Origin: an uncultured Candidatus Melainabacteria bacterium
Lineage (GTDB): Bacteria > Cyanobacteriota > Vampirovibrionia > Gastranaerophilales > Gastranaerophilaceae
Reading direction: 5' to 3'
Length of the DNA stretch: 31,266 bases
Assembly (NCBI GenBank): GCA_934757275.1
Contig: CAKVLN010000014.1
Location: forward strand, 1 to 31,266
Shown: piece by piece, positions 31,042-31,266 of the stretch
How positions within the stretch are numbered: the stretch's first letter is position 1
Layout of the letters: each line of letters opens with the position of its first letter
Made by a program: the position numbers and the translations under genes
The notes under the pieces: model-generated
The model's database searches: none
What the model was told of the DNA's origin: nothing
What the model saw: only the letters and a program-made list of their open reading frames with translations

Positions 31042-31219
31042 AATAAAACTCCTCTTTGCCTAATCTACAATCAGAGTTTAACAAAAAAATAAAACATTAG
31101 CAAGACAAAGGCATTTTTGTTACATTTTTAATTGATAATATGATTAACTGTGTATCTGCCCGTAGGGTTAAAAATAGAAATGTAGGGTGCTGTCGTTTGA
31201 CGCACCAATAACTTTTAGA

Positions 31220-31257
31220 GATTGCCACGAAAATCTTGCGATTTTCTCGCAATGACG
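31220..31257. repeat. Dispersed element, family B, copy 2 (reverse)
   Basis: Reverse-complement form of 5052-5089, with start GATTGCCACG, central AAAATCTTGCGATTTT and end CGCAATGACG. It ends nine bases before the window edge, in the gap upstream of fabI; the gap otherwise holds only AT-rich sequence and TAGGGT-type short motifs. Confidence 0.75.
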
Positions 31258-31266
31258 CACAACTAG

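Overview
This is an AT-rich bacterial chromosome segment, mostly housekeeping genes with two accessory regions. The gene set includes a cytosolic four-cysteine uracil-DNA glycosylase, FabI, tandem PlsC paralogs, a TatD-associated-type radical SAM protein, L35-L20, a one-piece tmRNA, and a predicted RelA/SpoT-domain protein with a low-complexity N-terminus. Recurrent extended -10 promoters (TGNTATAAT) and small dispersed palindromes also occur. Together these suggest a gut-associated, non-photosynthetic relative of Cyanobacteria (Gastranaerophilales/Melainabacteria-like). That placement is an impression from protein style, not a demonstrated assignment.

Layout. 1-717 is non-coding and repeat-rich. 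718-8637 carries aspS, a bifunctional (p)ppGpp synthetase/hydrolase (minus), a repeat-rich gap, a small hypothetical gene, rplT-rpmI (minus), a flavin reductase-rubredoxin fusion, a compact structured transcript encoding a predicted 23-residue hydrophobic peptide, a uracil-DNA glycosylase and ssrA (tmRNA).

8638-14350 is the first accessory region. A promoter with two palindromic operator-like sites drives a three-gene unit: an unknown 262-aa protein, an XRE-HTH plus ImmA/IrrE metallopeptidase, and a large protein with a HEPN-like N-terminus (R-x4-H). Next come a divergent pair (XRE repressor and an unknown conserved protein) and the C-terminal remnant of a DUF3987-type protein whose truncation point coincides with a dispersed palindromic repeat.

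14364-22952 is mainly housekeeping: radical SAM, deoC, uppP, a GNAT-like protein, thrB, an unusual RelA/SpoT-domain protein, two plsC genes and pgk.

23001-28154 is the second accessory region, a complete type II-C CRISPR-Cas locus inserted between pgk and a uridine-kinase-like gene: cas9, cas1, cas2, a tracrRNA and a seven-spacer array. The tracrRNA is not annotated by any ORF but can be read on the minus strand, with an anti-repeat that pairs with the repeat around a bulge, its own extended -10, and nested hairpins. Each repeat carries an extended -10 at its 3' end in the crRNA sense, and the degenerate outermost repeat keeps mainly that portion. Two adjacent spacers appear to derive from overlapping protospacers of one phage gene, which allows a PAM guess from this window alone.

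28237-31266 returns to housekeeping: uridine-kinase-like, queD, a secreted thioredoxin-fold protein without CxxC, and fabI, with more dispersed repeats between them.
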